A DNA stretch of 64,000 nucleotides from Streptomyces sp. WM6386 (GCF_000972385.1 NZ_JXTE01000010.1:62001-126000), one strand, 5' to 3'. Counted from the first letter of the stretch, positions 36,975 to 45,581 are shown. Translations and numbers: made by a program. Notes: generated by a model not told the origin, from the letters alone.

Positions 36975-38288
36975 GTGACCGACGACGACGCCCCTCCTGC
37001 CCGCCCCTCCCGCCTGCGCTCCGTCCTCCCCGACCTCACGCCCTGGCTGGCCTCCGCCGACTTCCGGCGGCTCTGGGTGTCGGGGCTGATCTCGAACTTC
37101 GGGAGTTTCCTGACGTTCGTCGCGCTGCCGGTGCAGATCAAGGAGCTCACGAACTCCGCGGCGGCGGTCGGGGCGATCGGCGCGGTGGAGCTCGTACCGC
37201 TGATCGTCTTCGGGCTGTACGGCGGTGCGCTGGCCGACGCGCTCGACAAGCGCGGGCTGATCATCTGGACCGAGGCCGGGCAGGGTCTGCTCAGCGCGGT
37301 GCTGCTGGTGAACGCGCTGATGCCGAACCCGGCGGTGTGGCCGCTGTATCTGGTCGCCGCCCTGTCCTCCGCGCTCGTCTCGGTCCAGCGGCCCGCGCTG
37401 GACTCGCTGTGGCCGCGGATCGTGGCTCATGAGCATCTGCCGGCCGCGGCCTCCCTCAACACCTTCCGCTGGACGGTCGGCGGGGTCGCGGGCCCGGCGG
37501 TGGCGGGTGTGGTGGTGGCGTACGCGGGGTTCGGCTGGGCCTATGCGGCGGACCTGCTGACCTTCGTGATCTCGGTCGCCCTCATCGTCCCGATCGCCTC
37601 CTCCCCCGCCGCGCACGAGGCGGCGAGACCGTCGCTGAAGGCGATCGCGGAGGGCGCCCGGTACGCCTGGAGCCGCAAGGAGCTGCTCGGCACCTACGCC
37701 GTCGACCTGGCCGCGATGTTCCTGGCGATGCCGCTGGCGTTGCTGCCGTTCCTCGCGGACGAGCTGGACGCCGAGTGGGCGCTGGGTCTGATGTACGCGA
37801 CGGTCCCGCTCGGGGCGCTGCTGGTGAGTGTGACGAGTGGCTGGACGGCGCGGATCCACCGGCACGGAAGGATGGTGGTGTTGTCGGCCGCGTTGTGGGG
37901 CGTGGCGATCGCGGCGGCCGGGCTCGTCGGCAACCTGTGGCTGGTGCTGTTGTTCCTGACCGTGGCGGGCGGCTGCGACATGGTCAGCGGGATCTTCCGC
38001 GGGGTCATGTGGAACCAGACGATTCCGGACGAGCTGCGGGGCCGGCTCGCCGGGATCGAGCTGCTGTCGTACTCCGTCGGTCCGACTCTGGGCCAGGTCA
38101 GGTCGGGCGGTTTCGCCGCGTGGTGGGGTGTGCGGACGTCGGTGTGGTCGGGCGGTGTGCTGTGCGCGGGCGCGGTGGGCCTGCTGGCCCTGTGTCTGCC
38201 GAAGCTGATGACGTACGACGCGCGGACGGACGAGCACGCGGCGCGGGTGCGGAAGCAGCGGACCGCCGCCGCACCCACGGGCGCCTGA
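36975..38288 (+). CDS. MFS transporter, MFS_3/EntS-like
   Basis: 437 aa from GTG 36975; the long open frame upstream is non-coding. About 12 membrane segments. FRRLWVSGLISNFGSFLTFV at the start of segment 1 and GGALADALDKRGLI (motif A-like) are typical of the enterobactin/macrolide-exporter-like MFS_3 group. GGVAGPAVAGVVVAYAGFGWAYAADLL is the segment 5-6 signature. Likely a drug or metabolite exporter. The stop is one base from the convergent small gene. Confidence 0.88.
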   Translation: MTDDDAPPARPSRLRSVLPDLTPWLASADFRRLWVSGLISNFGSFLTFVALPVQIKELTNSAAAVGAIGAVELVPLIVFGLYGGALADALDKRGLIIWTEAGQGLLSAVLLVNALMPNPAVWPLYLVAALSSALVSVQRPALDSLWPRIVAHEHLPAAASLNTFRWTVGGVAGPAVAGVVVAYAGFGWAYAADLLTFVISVALIVPIASSPAAHEAARPSLKAIAEGARYAWSRKELLGTYAVDLAAMFLAMPLALLPFLADELDAEWALGLMYATVPLGALLVSVTSGWTARIHRHGRMVVLSAALWGVAIAAAGLVGNLWLVLLFLTVAGGCDMVSGIFRGVMWNQTIPDELRGRLAGIELLSYSVGPTLGQVRSGGFAAWWGVRTSVWSGGVLCAGAVGLLALCLPKLMTYDARTDEHAARVRKQRTAAAPTGA

Positions 38289-38519
38289 TCAGTCGTCGTC
38301 GCTGCGGCGGGCCGAGGCGTCGTGCCACTTGGGGTCGTTCTCCCACTCGAGGTTGCGCTCGCGGGCGGTCTCCATCGCGTGCTCGGCCTCCTGCCGGGAG
38401 GCGTACGGCCCGAAACGGTCCTTGCCGGGGCAGTCCGGCCCCTCCTCGACCTTCTTGTGCTCCAGGCAGTAGTACCACTCGCCCGGTTTGCCGACCGTGC
38501 GCTTCTTGAACAAGGCCAT
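38289..38519 (-). CDS. Small conserved hypothetical protein
   Basis: 76 aa starting [20 protein letters not shown], with a Cys pair (CLEHKK and [10 protein letters not shown]) and a SPOR-like segment [26 protein letters not shown] precedes ATG 38519 at the right distance. I remember a very similar small protein as conserved in Streptomyces next to the methionine aminopeptidase gene, to which it is divergent with 58 bp between. Function unknown; the cysteines may bind zinc. Confidence 0.75.
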   Translation of the reverse strand: MALFKKRTVGKPGEWYYCLEHKKVEEGPDCPGKDRFGPYASRQEAEHAMETARERNLEWENDPKWHDASARRSDDD

Positions 38520-38577
38520 GACCAGCTCCTCTCGCCACCGACATGTTCCCCCACAGCGGCTCGTTAGACTCGCTGGC

Positions 38578-39435
38578 ATGTCTGGCCAGTCGCTGCTTGT
38601 ACCAGGGGAGCTGTCCCCCACCCGTTCCGTGCCCGGAAACATCCGTCGTCCTGAGTACGTCGGCAAGCCGGGGCCGACGCCGTACACCGGACCGGAGGTG
38701 CAGACTCCGGAGACCATCGAGGCGATGCGGATCGCCGGCCGGATCGCCGCGCGGGCGATGGCGGAGGCGGCGAAGCTGATCGCCCCCGGTGTGACCACCG
38801 ACGAGCTGGACAAGGTGGCGCACGACTACATGTGCGACTACGGCGCCTACCCGTCGACGCTCGGCTACCGCGGCTTCCCCAAGTCGCTGTGCACCAGTGT
38901 CAACGAGGTGATCTGCCACGGGATCCCGGACTCGACGGTGCTGCGGGACGGCGACATCGTCAACCTCGACGTGACGGCGTACATCGGCGGGGTGCACGGC
39001 GACAACAACGCGACGTACCTGGTCGGGGACGTCGACGAGGAGAGCCGGCTGCTGGTCGAGCGGACGCGTGAGTCGCTGGAGCGCGCGATCAAGGCGGTCC
39101 GGCCGGGGCGCCAGATCAACATCATCGGCCGGGTCATCGAGTCGTACGCCAAGCGCTTCGGGTACGGGGTGGTGCGGGACTTCACGGGGCACGGGATCAA
39201 CTCGTCGTTCCACTCCGGGCTGATCATTCCGCACTACGACAGTCCGCACGCGACGACGGTCATCCAGCCCGGCATGACCTTCACGATCGAGCCGATGCTG
39301 ACGCTGGGCACCCATGAGTACGACATGTGGGACGACGGCTGGACGGTCGTCACGAAGGACCGCAGGCGCACGGCGCAGTTCGAGCACACGCTGGCGGTGA
39401 CGGAGAGCGGCGCCGAGATCCTGACGCTGCCGTAG
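38578..39435 (+). CDS. map: Type I methionine aminopeptidase
   Basis: 285 aa. It removes the initiator methionine from new proteins. All metal ligands are visible: Asp in [10 protein letters not shown] (about 136), Asp in [10 protein letters not shown] (about 147), His in FTGHGIN (about 211), Glu in TIEPML (about 242) and Glu in AQFEHTLAV (about 273). An N-terminal extension of about 40 residues contains the PxPxP-like [11 protein letters not shown] block found in actinobacterial MetAP1 forms. ATG 38578. A rho-independent terminator follows. Confidence 0.97.
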   Translation: MSGQSLLVPGELSPTRSVPGNIRRPEYVGKPGPTPYTGPEVQTPETIEAMRIAGRIAARAMAEAAKLIAPGVTTDELDKVAHDYMCDYGAYPSTLGYRGFPKSLCTSVNEVICHGIPDSTVLRDGDIVNLDVTAYIGGVHGDNNATYLVGDVDEESRLLVERTRESLERAIKAVRPGRQINIIGRVIESYAKRFGYGVVRDFTGHGINSSFHSGLIIPHYDSPHATTVIQPGMTFTIEPMLTLGTHEYDMWDDGWTVVTKDRRRTAQFEHTLAVTESGAEILTLP

Positions 39436-39445
39436 CAAGCCCGTG

Positions 39446-39480
39446 GACCCGTCGCCTGCTGGGGGCGGGTCTTTTCTTGT
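39446..39480 (+). terminator. Rho-independent terminator of map
   Basis: GACCCG (39446-39451) pairs with CGGGTC (39466-39471), with further internal pairing and a TGCT loop, followed directly by TTTTCTTGT. It starts 10 nt after the stop codon. Confidence 0.8.
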
Positions 39481-39517
39481 ACGCTTTTACCGACAGGGCG
39501 TCGGCAAACCTATTGAC

Positions 39518-39536
39518 TTAGGTAAGCCTTACCTTG
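39518..39536 (+). promoter_or_regulatory. Iron box overlapping the heme oxygenase ribosome site
   Basis: TTAGGTAAGCCTTACCTTG matches the iron-box consensus at 14 of 19 positions, with the central dyad TAAGCCTTA. It ends at the GGAGG of heme oxygenase, so iron-loaded repressor would cover the start region of the transcript. Confidence 0.8.
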
Positions 39537-39549
39537 GAGGATGCACGGC

Positions 39550-40197
39550 ATGGACTCCTTCTCGACAGTGATCCGCACCGCGTCCCATGAGCAGCACGTG
39601 GAGGCGGAGACCTCGTCGTTCATGAGCGACCTGCTCGGCGGCAGGCTGGGCGTGGACGCGTACACGCGGTACACCGAGCAGCTGTGGTTCGTGTACGAGG
39701 CGCTGGAGAGCGGGGCCGAGCGGCTGGCCGCGGATCCGGTGACCGGGCCCTTCATCCGGCCCGAGCTGTACCGGCTGGGCGCGCTGGAGCGGGACCTGGA
39801 GCATCTGCGGGGCGCCGACTGGCGTACGGGGCTGACCGCGCTGCCGGCCACGCAGGCCTATGCGGACCGGGTGCGGGAGTGCGCCACCGAGTGGCCGGCC
39901 GGTTACCTCGCCCACCACTACACGCGCTACCTCGGCGACCTCTCCGGCGGCCAGATCATCCGCGACAAAGCGGAGCGGACGTGGGGCTTCGAGCGCAAGG
40001 GTGACGGAGTGCGCTTCTACGTCTTCGAGGGGATCGCCAACCCCGCCGCGTTCAAGCGGGGTTACCGGGAGCTGCTGGACGGGGTGCAGGCCGACGACCT
40101 GGAGAAGCAGCGGATCGTGACGGAGTGCAAGAAGGCGTTCGCGCTGAACACGGCGGTCTTCCGCGCCCTTGACCAGGAGTTCCCCCTGAGCGCCTAA
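39550..40197 (+). CDS. Heme oxygenase (HmuO type)
   Basis: 215 aa, a normal size. It opens heme to biliverdin, CO and Fe2+, releasing iron in the cytoplasm. Proximal His is in TASHEQHVEAE (about 13-16), and the distal-helix glycine-rich LGDLSGGQ motif is at about 129-136, as in bacterial HmuO. ATG 39550 is nine nt from GGAGG (39536-39540); the earlier ATG 39541 would touch that site. It lies behind an iron box, and the heme-transporter ATPase ghost 0.8 kb downstream suggests a former heme-uptake operon. Confidence 0.94.
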   Translation: MDSFSTVIRTASHEQHVEAETSSFMSDLLGGRLGVDAYTRYTEQLWFVYEALESGAERLAADPVTGPFIRPELYRLGALERDLEHLRGADWRTGLTALPATQAYADRVRECATEWPAGYLAHHYTRYLGDLSGGQIIRDKAERTWGFERKGDGVRFYVFEGIANPAAFKRGYRELLDGVQADDLEKQRIVTECKKAFALNTAVFRALDQEFPLSA

Positions 40198-40838
40198 CGC
40201 TCCAGGTACACCCGGCCGCCGATCTCCACCCAGCCGCCGGGCTGGGGAGCGGTGAGGATCTGTGAGCCCGCGCCCTGAGTGATGTTCAGGGCGCGACCCA
40301 GCCGTTCGGTGAGCAGAAGGGCGGCGGCGCCGGTCGCCTCGTCCTCGTCGATCCCGTCGTCACGGCCGGGGAACGCCCGCGCGCGCACCCGCCCCGCGGG
40401 CTCGTCCTCCCAGGCCCAGGCGTAGATCCACTCCCCCTTCGGCGGCACGTCCAGGTCGTCGACCTCGGCGGCCGTCGCGTACCGCCTGAGCGTCCGCGGC
40501 GGCGCCCACTCCGCCCGTGCCTCGATCCAGCTGAACTCGCCGTCGAGCCGGGCGCCCACGACGCCGGCCGGGGTGACCAGCTCCGGCACGTCGAGCAGCC
40601 ATGCCGTGCCGACACAGGGGTGACCGGCGAAGGGCAGCCGCAGCGTCGGCGTGTAGATGTCGATGACCCCACGCTCCGGGTCGTCCACGAACACGGTCTC
40701 ACTGAACCCGAGCTTCCCGGCGAACAGTTGCCGCTCCTCGCGGTCCGGCATCACTGATCCCTCGCGTATGACGCCGAGTTCATTGCCGTATCCGCCGTTC
40801 GGCGCGCAGAAGACGCGCAGTACGTCGTAGTCAGTCAC
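40194..40838 (-). CDS. Compact PhzF-family isomerase-like protein
   Basis: 214 aa, against about 260-300 for most PhzF proteins. It keeps both signature blocks: GKLGFSETVFVDD, with the catalytic-type Glu of the SET motif (about residue 50), and LRLPFAGHPCVGTAWLL (about 68-84), plus the C-terminal DEATGAAALLL. The shortened part is in the N-terminal edge and linker. PhzF folds convert trans-2,3-dihydro-3-hydroxyanthranilate in phenazine making, but most relatives have unknown substrates and no other phenazine gene is here. GTG 40838 has no clear ribosome site; its end overlaps the heme oxygenase end by 4 bp. Confidence 0.82.
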   Translation of the reverse strand: MTDYDVLRVFCAPNGGYGNELGVIREGSVMPDREERQLFAGKLGFSETVFVDDPERGVIDIYTPTLRLPFAGHPCVGTAWLLDVPELVTPAGVVGARLDGEFSWIEARAEWAPPRTLRRYATAAEVDDLDVPPKGEWIYAWAWEDEPAGRVRARAFPGRDDGIDEDEATGAAALLLTERLGRALNITQGAGSQILTAPQPGGWVEIGGRVYLER

Positions 40839-40968
40839 GGGGGAATTGAAGCATCGCGCGGTCGGCGAGGTCGTCCCAGGCCCTGGCCCCGCCGGGGAGG
40901 GGCCGGAGGCCGGCGGGGGCCACGCCGTACGCAAGCGAGGCGACCAGCTCGGCGTGCCCCTGTTCCAC
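40831..40968 (-). CDS. Possible short coding fragment upstream of the PhzF gene
   Basis: A 45-aa frame from GTG 40968 (VEQGHAELVASLAYGVAPAG ... AWDDLADRAMLQFPRD) has coding-like composition and its stop lies inside the PhzF start (GTGAC, then TGA), as for translationally coupled genes. I recognise no family. It may be a small gene, the tail of a deleted gene, or chance. Confidence 0.3.
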   Translation of the reverse strand: MEQGHAELVASLAYGVAPAGLRPLPGGARAWDDLADRAMLQFPRD

Positions 40969-40980
40969 GGCGGCCCGTTG

Positions 40981-41139
40981 GCGTGCGTGGCCCGGATCGC
41001 CGGTCGGGTCACCGCCGACGGGGCGCAGAGGAGATCTTCGGCGAGCGGCTGCTGTCGGAGGTGTACGACCAGCCCGTGGAGGGTGTTTCCGCACCCTCGG
41101 ACGGGGGCGCTGCTCGTAAACCCTGAGCGGGACCTTTGA
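40981..41139 (+). pseudogene. Frameshifted 3' remnant of a heme ABC transporter ATP-binding gene (hmuV-like)
   Basis: Reading frames must be switched twice: ARIAGRVTADGA (frame of 40981), then EEIFGERLLSEVYDQPVE (from 41028), then VFPHPRTGALLVNPERDL and a stop at 41137-41139. Joined, this is the C-terminus typical of HmuV-type heme ATPases (GRV-ADG...LLSEVY-QPVEV-PHPRTG-LLV). The shifts are consistent with a one-base loss near 41026 and a one-base gain near 41081. The P-loop and the rest of the gene are missing. It lies 0.8 kb after heme oxygenase. Confidence 0.72.
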
Positions 41140-41261
41140 ATCTCCTTTGACTGTTACTTGGGGTCCGTTTTGAGTCACCGTGATCGGGTCGTGCTCTTAC
41201 ACCGTCTATGAGAGGTGAATCACGGAACGGCGGGGTATCACGCAGGTAAGGCTCGGATAAG

Positions 41262-41280
41262 TTAGGCGAGCCTCACCGAA
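41262..41280. promoter_or_regulatory. Iron box upstream of efeO
   Basis: On the minus strand, TTCGGTGAGGCTCGCCTAA matches the iron-box consensus at 15-16 of 19 positions. It lies 50 bp before the efeO start, in promoter position; a weaker half-like GGTAAGGCTCGG lies just upstream at about 41245. Confidence 0.78.
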
Positions 41281-41329
41281 CTGTGTGAGCCCTGTCACGT
41301 GATTTTTCAGCCATCGCCCGGGAGCCCGC

Positions 41330-42490
41330 ATGCGAGCCGCCAGACTCTCCGCAGTCACCGCCACCGCCACCGTGGCGGCCTTGACCGCCCTCACCGGGTG
41401 CACCGAGAAGGGCGGCTCCGGGGGCAGCGACCGCGTCATCGACGTGACCGCCACCGACAGCAAGTGCGACGTGTCGAAGAAGGAGTTCCCGGCCGGCCAC
41501 GTCGAGCTCGCCATCGAGAACAAGGGCTCCAAGGTCACCGAGGTCTACATCCTCTTCCCGGACGACCGGGTCGTCACCGAGCGCGAGAACATCGGCCCGG
41601 GCACCAAGCAGACCGTCACCGCCGAGGTGAAGGCCGGCGACTACACGATCGCCTGCAAGCCCGGCATGAAGGGCGACGGCATCCGCCAGGACGTCAAGGC
41701 CACCGGCGGCACCGCCGCCAAGCGAGACCCGCGGCTCGACAAGGCCGTCGCCGCCTACCGCACATACGTGCAGGCGCAGGCCGACGAGACGCTGCCGCTC
41801 GCCGAGACCTTCGCCAAGGCGGTCAAGGACGGGGACCTCGAGGCCGCGAAGAAGGCCTACGCCCCCTCCCGTATCGGCTGGGAGCGCACCGAGCCGGTCG
41901 CGGAGTCCTTCGGTGACATCGACCCGAAGGTCGACGTCCGCGAGGACGGTCTGGAGGACGGCCAGGACCCGGAGAAGGACTGGACCGGCTGGCACCGCCT
42001 GGAGCGCTCGCTCTGGAAGGACAAGAAGCTCACCGCCCGTGACTCCGAGCTCGCCGACCAGCTGATCACCGACCTCAAGGACTGGCAGAACCGGGTCGGC
42101 AAGGCCGAGATCACCCCGACCTCCATGGCCAACGGCGCCAAGGAGCTCCTCGACGAGGTCGCCACCGGCAAGGTCACCGGCGAGGAGGAGCGCTACTCGC
42201 ACACCGACCTCGTCGACTTCAAGGCCAACGTCGAGGGCGCCGAGAAGTCGTACGAGCTGCTGAAGGCGGTCGCCAAGGAGAACGACGCGGCCCTCACCAC
42301 CGAGCTCGACAAGCAGTTCGCCGCGCTCGACACGCTGCTCGACCAGTACCGCGCCGACAAGTCGTCGTACGACTTCACCTCGTACGACAAGGTCGGCGAG
42401 GCCGACCGCAAGGAGCTGTCGGACGCGGTGAACGCGCTCGCGGAGCCGCTGTCGAAGCTGGCCGCCGCCGTCGTCACGAAGTCTTCCTGA
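41330..42490 (+). CDS. efeO: EfeO-type iron-uptake lipoprotein
   Basis: 386 aa. Lipoprotein signal ending ALTALTGC (cysteine at about 24). An N-terminal cupredoxin-like domain (about 35-125; VIDVTATDSKCDVSKKEFPA, IACKPGMKG with Cys and Met ligands) is followed by the C-terminal peptidase-M75/imelysin-like helical domain carrying the HRLE metal motif (GWHRLERSLW, about 222-231). EfeO takes part in extracytoplasmic handling of iron with EfeB and delivers it to EfeU. It is first in the iron-box-controlled operon efeO-efeB-efeU. Confidence 0.95.
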   Translation: MRAARLSAVTATATVAALTALTGCTEKGGSGGSDRVIDVTATDSKCDVSKKEFPAGHVELAIENKGSKVTEVYILFPDDRVVTERENIGPGTKQTVTAEVKAGDYTIACKPGMKGDGIRQDVKATGGTAAKRDPRLDKAVAAYRTYVQAQADETLPLAETFAKAVKDGDLEAAKKAYAPSRIGWERTEPVAESFGDIDPKVDVREDGLEDGQDPEKDWTGWHRLERSLWKDKKLTARDSELADQLITDLKDWQNRVGKAEITPTSMANGAKELLDEVATGKVTGEEERYSHTDLVDFKANVEGAEKSYELLKAVAKENDAALTTELDKQFAALDTLLDQYRADKSSYDFTSYDKVGEADRKELSDAVNALAEPLSKLAAAVVTKSS

Positions 42491-42503
42491 GGCAGGAGCA
42501 GCC

Positions 42504-43742
42504 ATGACGGACGCAACTCCCTCCCGCCGTGCGCTGATCGGCTGGGGCGGTGCCGGGCTCGCGCTCGGTGCCGCCGCGGCCGGCGGGGCGGTGGCGATGA
42601 CCCAGGCCGGCAACGACGTCGATCCGGCTGCCTCCGAAGCGGGCGCCGCTGTCGAGTTCCATGGTGACCACCAGGCCGGCATCTCCACCCCCGTGCAGGA
42701 CCGGCTGCACTTCGCCGCGTTCGACGTGAAGACCGAGGACCGCGCCGAGTTCGTGCAGATGCTGAAGGACTGGACGGCGGCCGCGCGGCGGATGACCGGC
42801 GGGCAGGCGGTCGGCGAGGGTGCCTTCGGCGGGCTGGCCGAGGCGCCGCCGGACGACACCGGTGAGGCGCTGGGGCTCAAGCCCTCGCGGCTCACCCTCA
42901 CCATCGGCTTCGGGCCGTCGCTGTTCCGGAAGTTCGGGCTCGAAGGCGAACAACCCGAGGGTCTCTTCGAGCTGCCCAAGTTCGCCGGGGACGCCCTCGA
43001 CAAGAACCGCAGCGGCGGCGACCTGTGCATCCAGGCCTGCGCCGACGATCCGCAGGTCGCCGTGCACGCCGTCCGCAACCTGGCCCGTATCGGCTTCGGC
43101 AAGGTCGTCATCCGCTGGTCGCAGCTCGGCTTCGGGAAGACCTCGTCGACGACGCCGCAGGAGCAGACCCCGCGCAACCTCATGGGGTTCAAGGACGGCA
43201 CCCGCAACATCGCGGGGACCGAGACGGACCGGCTGAAGAAGTTCGTGTGGGTCTCCGACCAGGAAGGGCCCGACTGGATGGTCGGCGGGTCCTATCTCGT
43301 CGCGCGCCGTATCCGGATGCACATCGAGACCTGGGACCGCACCTCCCTGCAGGAGCAGGAGGACATCTTCGGCCGTGACAAGGGCGAGGGCGCCCCGGTC
43401 GGCAAGGCCAAGGAGCGCGACAAGCCGTTCCTGAAGGCGATGCTGCCCGACGCGCACGTCCGGCTCGCGCACCCCGACTCCAATCACGGGGCGACGATCC
43501 TGCGCCGCGGCTACTCCTTCACCGACGGCACGGACGGGCTCGGGCGGCTCGACGCCGGGCTGTTCTTCCTCGCGTACCAGCACGATGTGCGCAGGGGGTT
43601 CGTGCAGATCCAGCGCAACCTCGCCCCGGACGCGCTCAACGAGTACATCCAGCACGTGGGTTCGGCGGTCTTCGCCGTCCCGCCAGGCGTCCGTGACAAG
43701 GACGACTGGTGGGGCCGCACGCTGTTCGCCAGGGAGGCGTAG
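42504..43742 (+). CDS. efeB: EfeB, Tat-exported DyP-type heme peroxidase
   Basis: 412 aa. Twin-arginine signal SRRALIGWGGAGLALG (about 7-22). The DyP signature GFKDGTRN (GxxDG, about 228-235) bears the catalytic Asp, and a proximal His is expected in the C-terminal half (about 320-330, RLAHPDSNHGATILRRGYSF). It oxidises Fe2+ or works on heme outside the membrane before EfeU transports the iron. It starts 13 nt after efeO and ends 2 nt before efeU. Confidence 0.95.
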   Translation: MTDATPSRRALIGWGGAGLALGAAAAGGAVAMTQAGNDVDPAASEAGAAVEFHGDHQAGISTPVQDRLHFAAFDVKTEDRAEFVQMLKDWTAAARRMTGGQAVGEGAFGGLAEAPPDDTGEALGLKPSRLTLTIGFGPSLFRKFGLEGEQPEGLFELPKFAGDALDKNRSGGDLCIQACADDPQVAVHAVRNLARIGFGKVVIRWSQLGFGKTSSTTPQEQTPRNLMGFKDGTRNIAGTETDRLKKFVWVSDQEGPDWMVGGSYLVARRIRMHIETWDRTSLQEQEDIFGRDKGEGAPVGKAKERDKPFLKAMLPDAHVRLAHPDSNHGATILRRGYSFTDGTDGLGRLDAGLFFLAYQHDVRRGFVQIQRNLAPDALNEYIQHVGSAVFAVPPGVRDKDDWWGRTLFAREA

Positions 43743-43744
43743 CC

Positions 43745-44617
43745 GTGTTCAGCAACTATCTGATCGGTCTGCGCGAGGGCCTGGAGGCCTCTCTCGTCGT
43801 CTGCATCCTCATCGCCTATCTGGTGAAGACGGACCGCAGGGACGCGCTGAAGCCCATCTGGATCGGCATCGCGGTCGCGATCGCGATCGCGCTCGGCTTC
43901 GGCTGCGCGCTCGAATTCGGCTCCCAGGAGCTGACGTTCAAGGCGCAGGAGGCGCTCGGCGGCTCCCTGTCGGTCCTCGCGGTCGTCCTGGTGACGTGGA
44001 TGGTCTTCTGGATGCGGCGCACCGCCCGGCATCTGAAGGCGGAGCTGCACGGCAAGCTGGACGCGGCCCTGCGGATGGGCACCGGCGCGCTGGTCGCCAC
44101 CGCGTTCCTCGCGGTCGGCCGGGAGGGTCTGGAGACGTCCCTGTTCGTGTGGGCGTCGGTGCACGCGGCCGGTGACGGGACGCCGCGCCCGCTGATCGGG
44201 GTGGGGCTCGGCATCGCCACGGCGGTCGTGCTGGGCTGGCTGTTCTACCGGGGCGCGTTGAAGATCAACCTCGCCAAGTTCTTCACGTGGACCGGTGGCA
44301 TGCTGGTCGTCGTGGCGGCGGGTGTGCTGGCGTACGGCTTCCATGATCTCCAGGAGGCCGACTGGCTGCCGGGCCTGAACGACAAGGCCTTCGACATCTC
44401 CGGGGCCATCCCGCCGGACAGTTGGTACGGCACCCTGCTGAAGGGCGTCTTCAACTTCCAGCCGGACCCGACCGTGCTCCAGGTCACGGTGTGGCTGCTG
44501 TACCTGATCCCGACGCTCGCACTGTTCCTCGCCCCGGTAGGGTTCGCCTCCGGGAAGGGGAAGGTGAAGGCATCCGATGAGCAGGAATCGCAGCCCTCGA
44601 AGGCTTCGCAATCTTGA
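43745..44617 (+). CDS. efeU: EfeU ferrous/ferric iron permease (FTR1/OFeT family)
   Basis: 290 aa from GTG 43745. Seven membrane segments. Two RExxE iron-binding motifs: REGLEA (about residue 9) and REGLET (about 127), as in all EfeU/FTR1 permeases. It moves iron across the inner membrane. A short Ser/Glu-rich cytoplasmic tail ends the protein, and the next gene begins inside it (41-bp overlap), so four genes are coupled. Confidence 0.95.
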   Translation: MFSNYLIGLREGLEASLVVCILIAYLVKTDRRDALKPIWIGIAVAIAIALGFGCALEFGSQELTFKAQEALGGSLSVLAVVLVTWMVFWMRRTARHLKAELHGKLDAALRMGTGALVATAFLAVGREGLETSLFVWASVHAAGDGTPRPLIGVGLGIATAVVLGWLFYRGALKINLAKFFTWTGGMLVVVAAGVLAYGFHDLQEADWLPGLNDKAFDISGAIPPDSWYGTLLKGVFNFQPDPTVLQVTVWLLYLIPTLALFLAPVGFASGKGKVKASDEQESQPSKASQS

Positions 44618-45581
44618 CCGGAGGGTGCTGATAGCGGCCTCGGTGACCGCTTTGTCGCTGACGGCGAGCGGGTGTGTGGTGGTCCACGGGGAGCGCGAGG
44701 TGCTCCCCGCGACGACCAAGGCCGAAGCCGCCGAGGCACTCCGGGAGTTCACGACCGCGTACAACAAGGCCGACAAGGCGTACGACAGTTCCCTGGACGC
44801 GGACCACGTCACCGGCCCCCTCGCCGACATCGACGCGGCGCGGCTGAAGGCGGGCAGGGCCAACAGCCCGCAGGGCAACACGGCGCACACCCCGCTGAAG
44901 CTGTCCGACGCGAAGTACACCATCCCCAAGAAGGCGGGTTGGCCGCGCTGGTTCGTCGCCGACACCGCCGCGAACAAGGGCGGCACCGCGCGCTGGCTGT
45001 TCGTGTTCACGCGCGACGGCCTGGACGAGCCGTTCCAGGTGGCGTATCTGACGCTCGTCGCACCGGACGACGTACCGCAGTTCAAGACGGACACGGACGG
45101 CTGGGCGGAGGCCGTCCCAGCGAACTCGACGGAACTGTCCGTCGCCCCGCGGCAGTTGAGCCAGGACTACGCGACCTATCTGGAGAGCGGCGAGGGGAAG
45201 ACCTTCGCGGCGGGCGCGCACACCAGCGGATGGCGCACGCAGCGCACGAAGGACGCCAAGAAGCCGGGACGGGCCACGCAGTACATCGACGAGTCGCTGA
45301 CGAGCGGTGACTACGCCCCGCTGGCGCTGCGCACGAAGGACGGCGGCGCCCTGGTGTTCTTCACCACGCGGCACTTCATGAAGCAGACCGCCTACGCGGG
45401 CACCACGCTCCCCGACCAGAACGCGGCCGTCGACGCTCTGACGACCGGCGAGGTCAAGCAGTCGCTGACGATGGAGTTCGTCTCCAACGAGGTCGCGCTG
45501 GACCCGGCGAAGGGTGCGGACGGCGCGCAGGTGTCGGTGCTGGGGCGGATCCAGGGACTGACGGCGGCGAAGGGCGAGTAG
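44577..45581 (+). CDS. Lipoprotein co-transcribed with efeUOB
   Basis: 334 aa. Lipobox LSLTASGC (cysteine at about 33). The rest is a soluble secreted domain without a motif I know, with a repeated KxG/ANxx pattern, an Asp/Lys-rich surface and the block RQLSQDYATYLESGE. It looks like a Streptomyces secreted protein of unknown type (possibly DUF8094-like). Its 41-bp overlap with efeU ties it to iron uptake by context only; extracellular iron binding is possible. Confidence 0.72.
   Translation: MSRNRSPRRLRNLDRRVLIAASVTALSLTASGCVVVHGEREVLPATTKAEAAEALREFTTAYNKADKAYDSSLDADHVTGPLADIDAARLKAGRANSPQGNTAHTPLKLSDAKYTIPKKAGWPRWFVADTAANKGGTARWLFVFTRDGLDEPFQVAYLTLVAPDDVPQFKTDTDGWAEAVPANSTELSVAPRQLSQDYATYLESGEGKTFAAGAHTSGWRTQRTKDAKKPGRATQYIDESLTSGDYAPLALRTKDGGALVFFTTRHFMKQTAYAGTTLPDQNAAVDALTTGEVKQSLTMEFVSNEVALDPAKGADGAQVSVLGRIQGLTAAKGE

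Noticed and set aside
36583..36978. 131-aa open frame before the MFS gene, with GGGAGG near a GTG
   Set aside because: Sequence is Arg/Pro-rich low-complexity and overlaps the MFS start; no fold or family visible.
40194..40838. Suspected loss of the catalytic Glu in the PhzF-like protein
   Set aside because: The catalytic Glu of PhzF lies in the SE(S/T) motif, and FSET is present here, so the residue is kept.
41243..41260. Second iron box just upstream of the efeO box (GGTAAGGCTCGG)
   Set aside because: Only one half resembles the consensus; the other half does not match, so it is mentioned only as a possible half-site.
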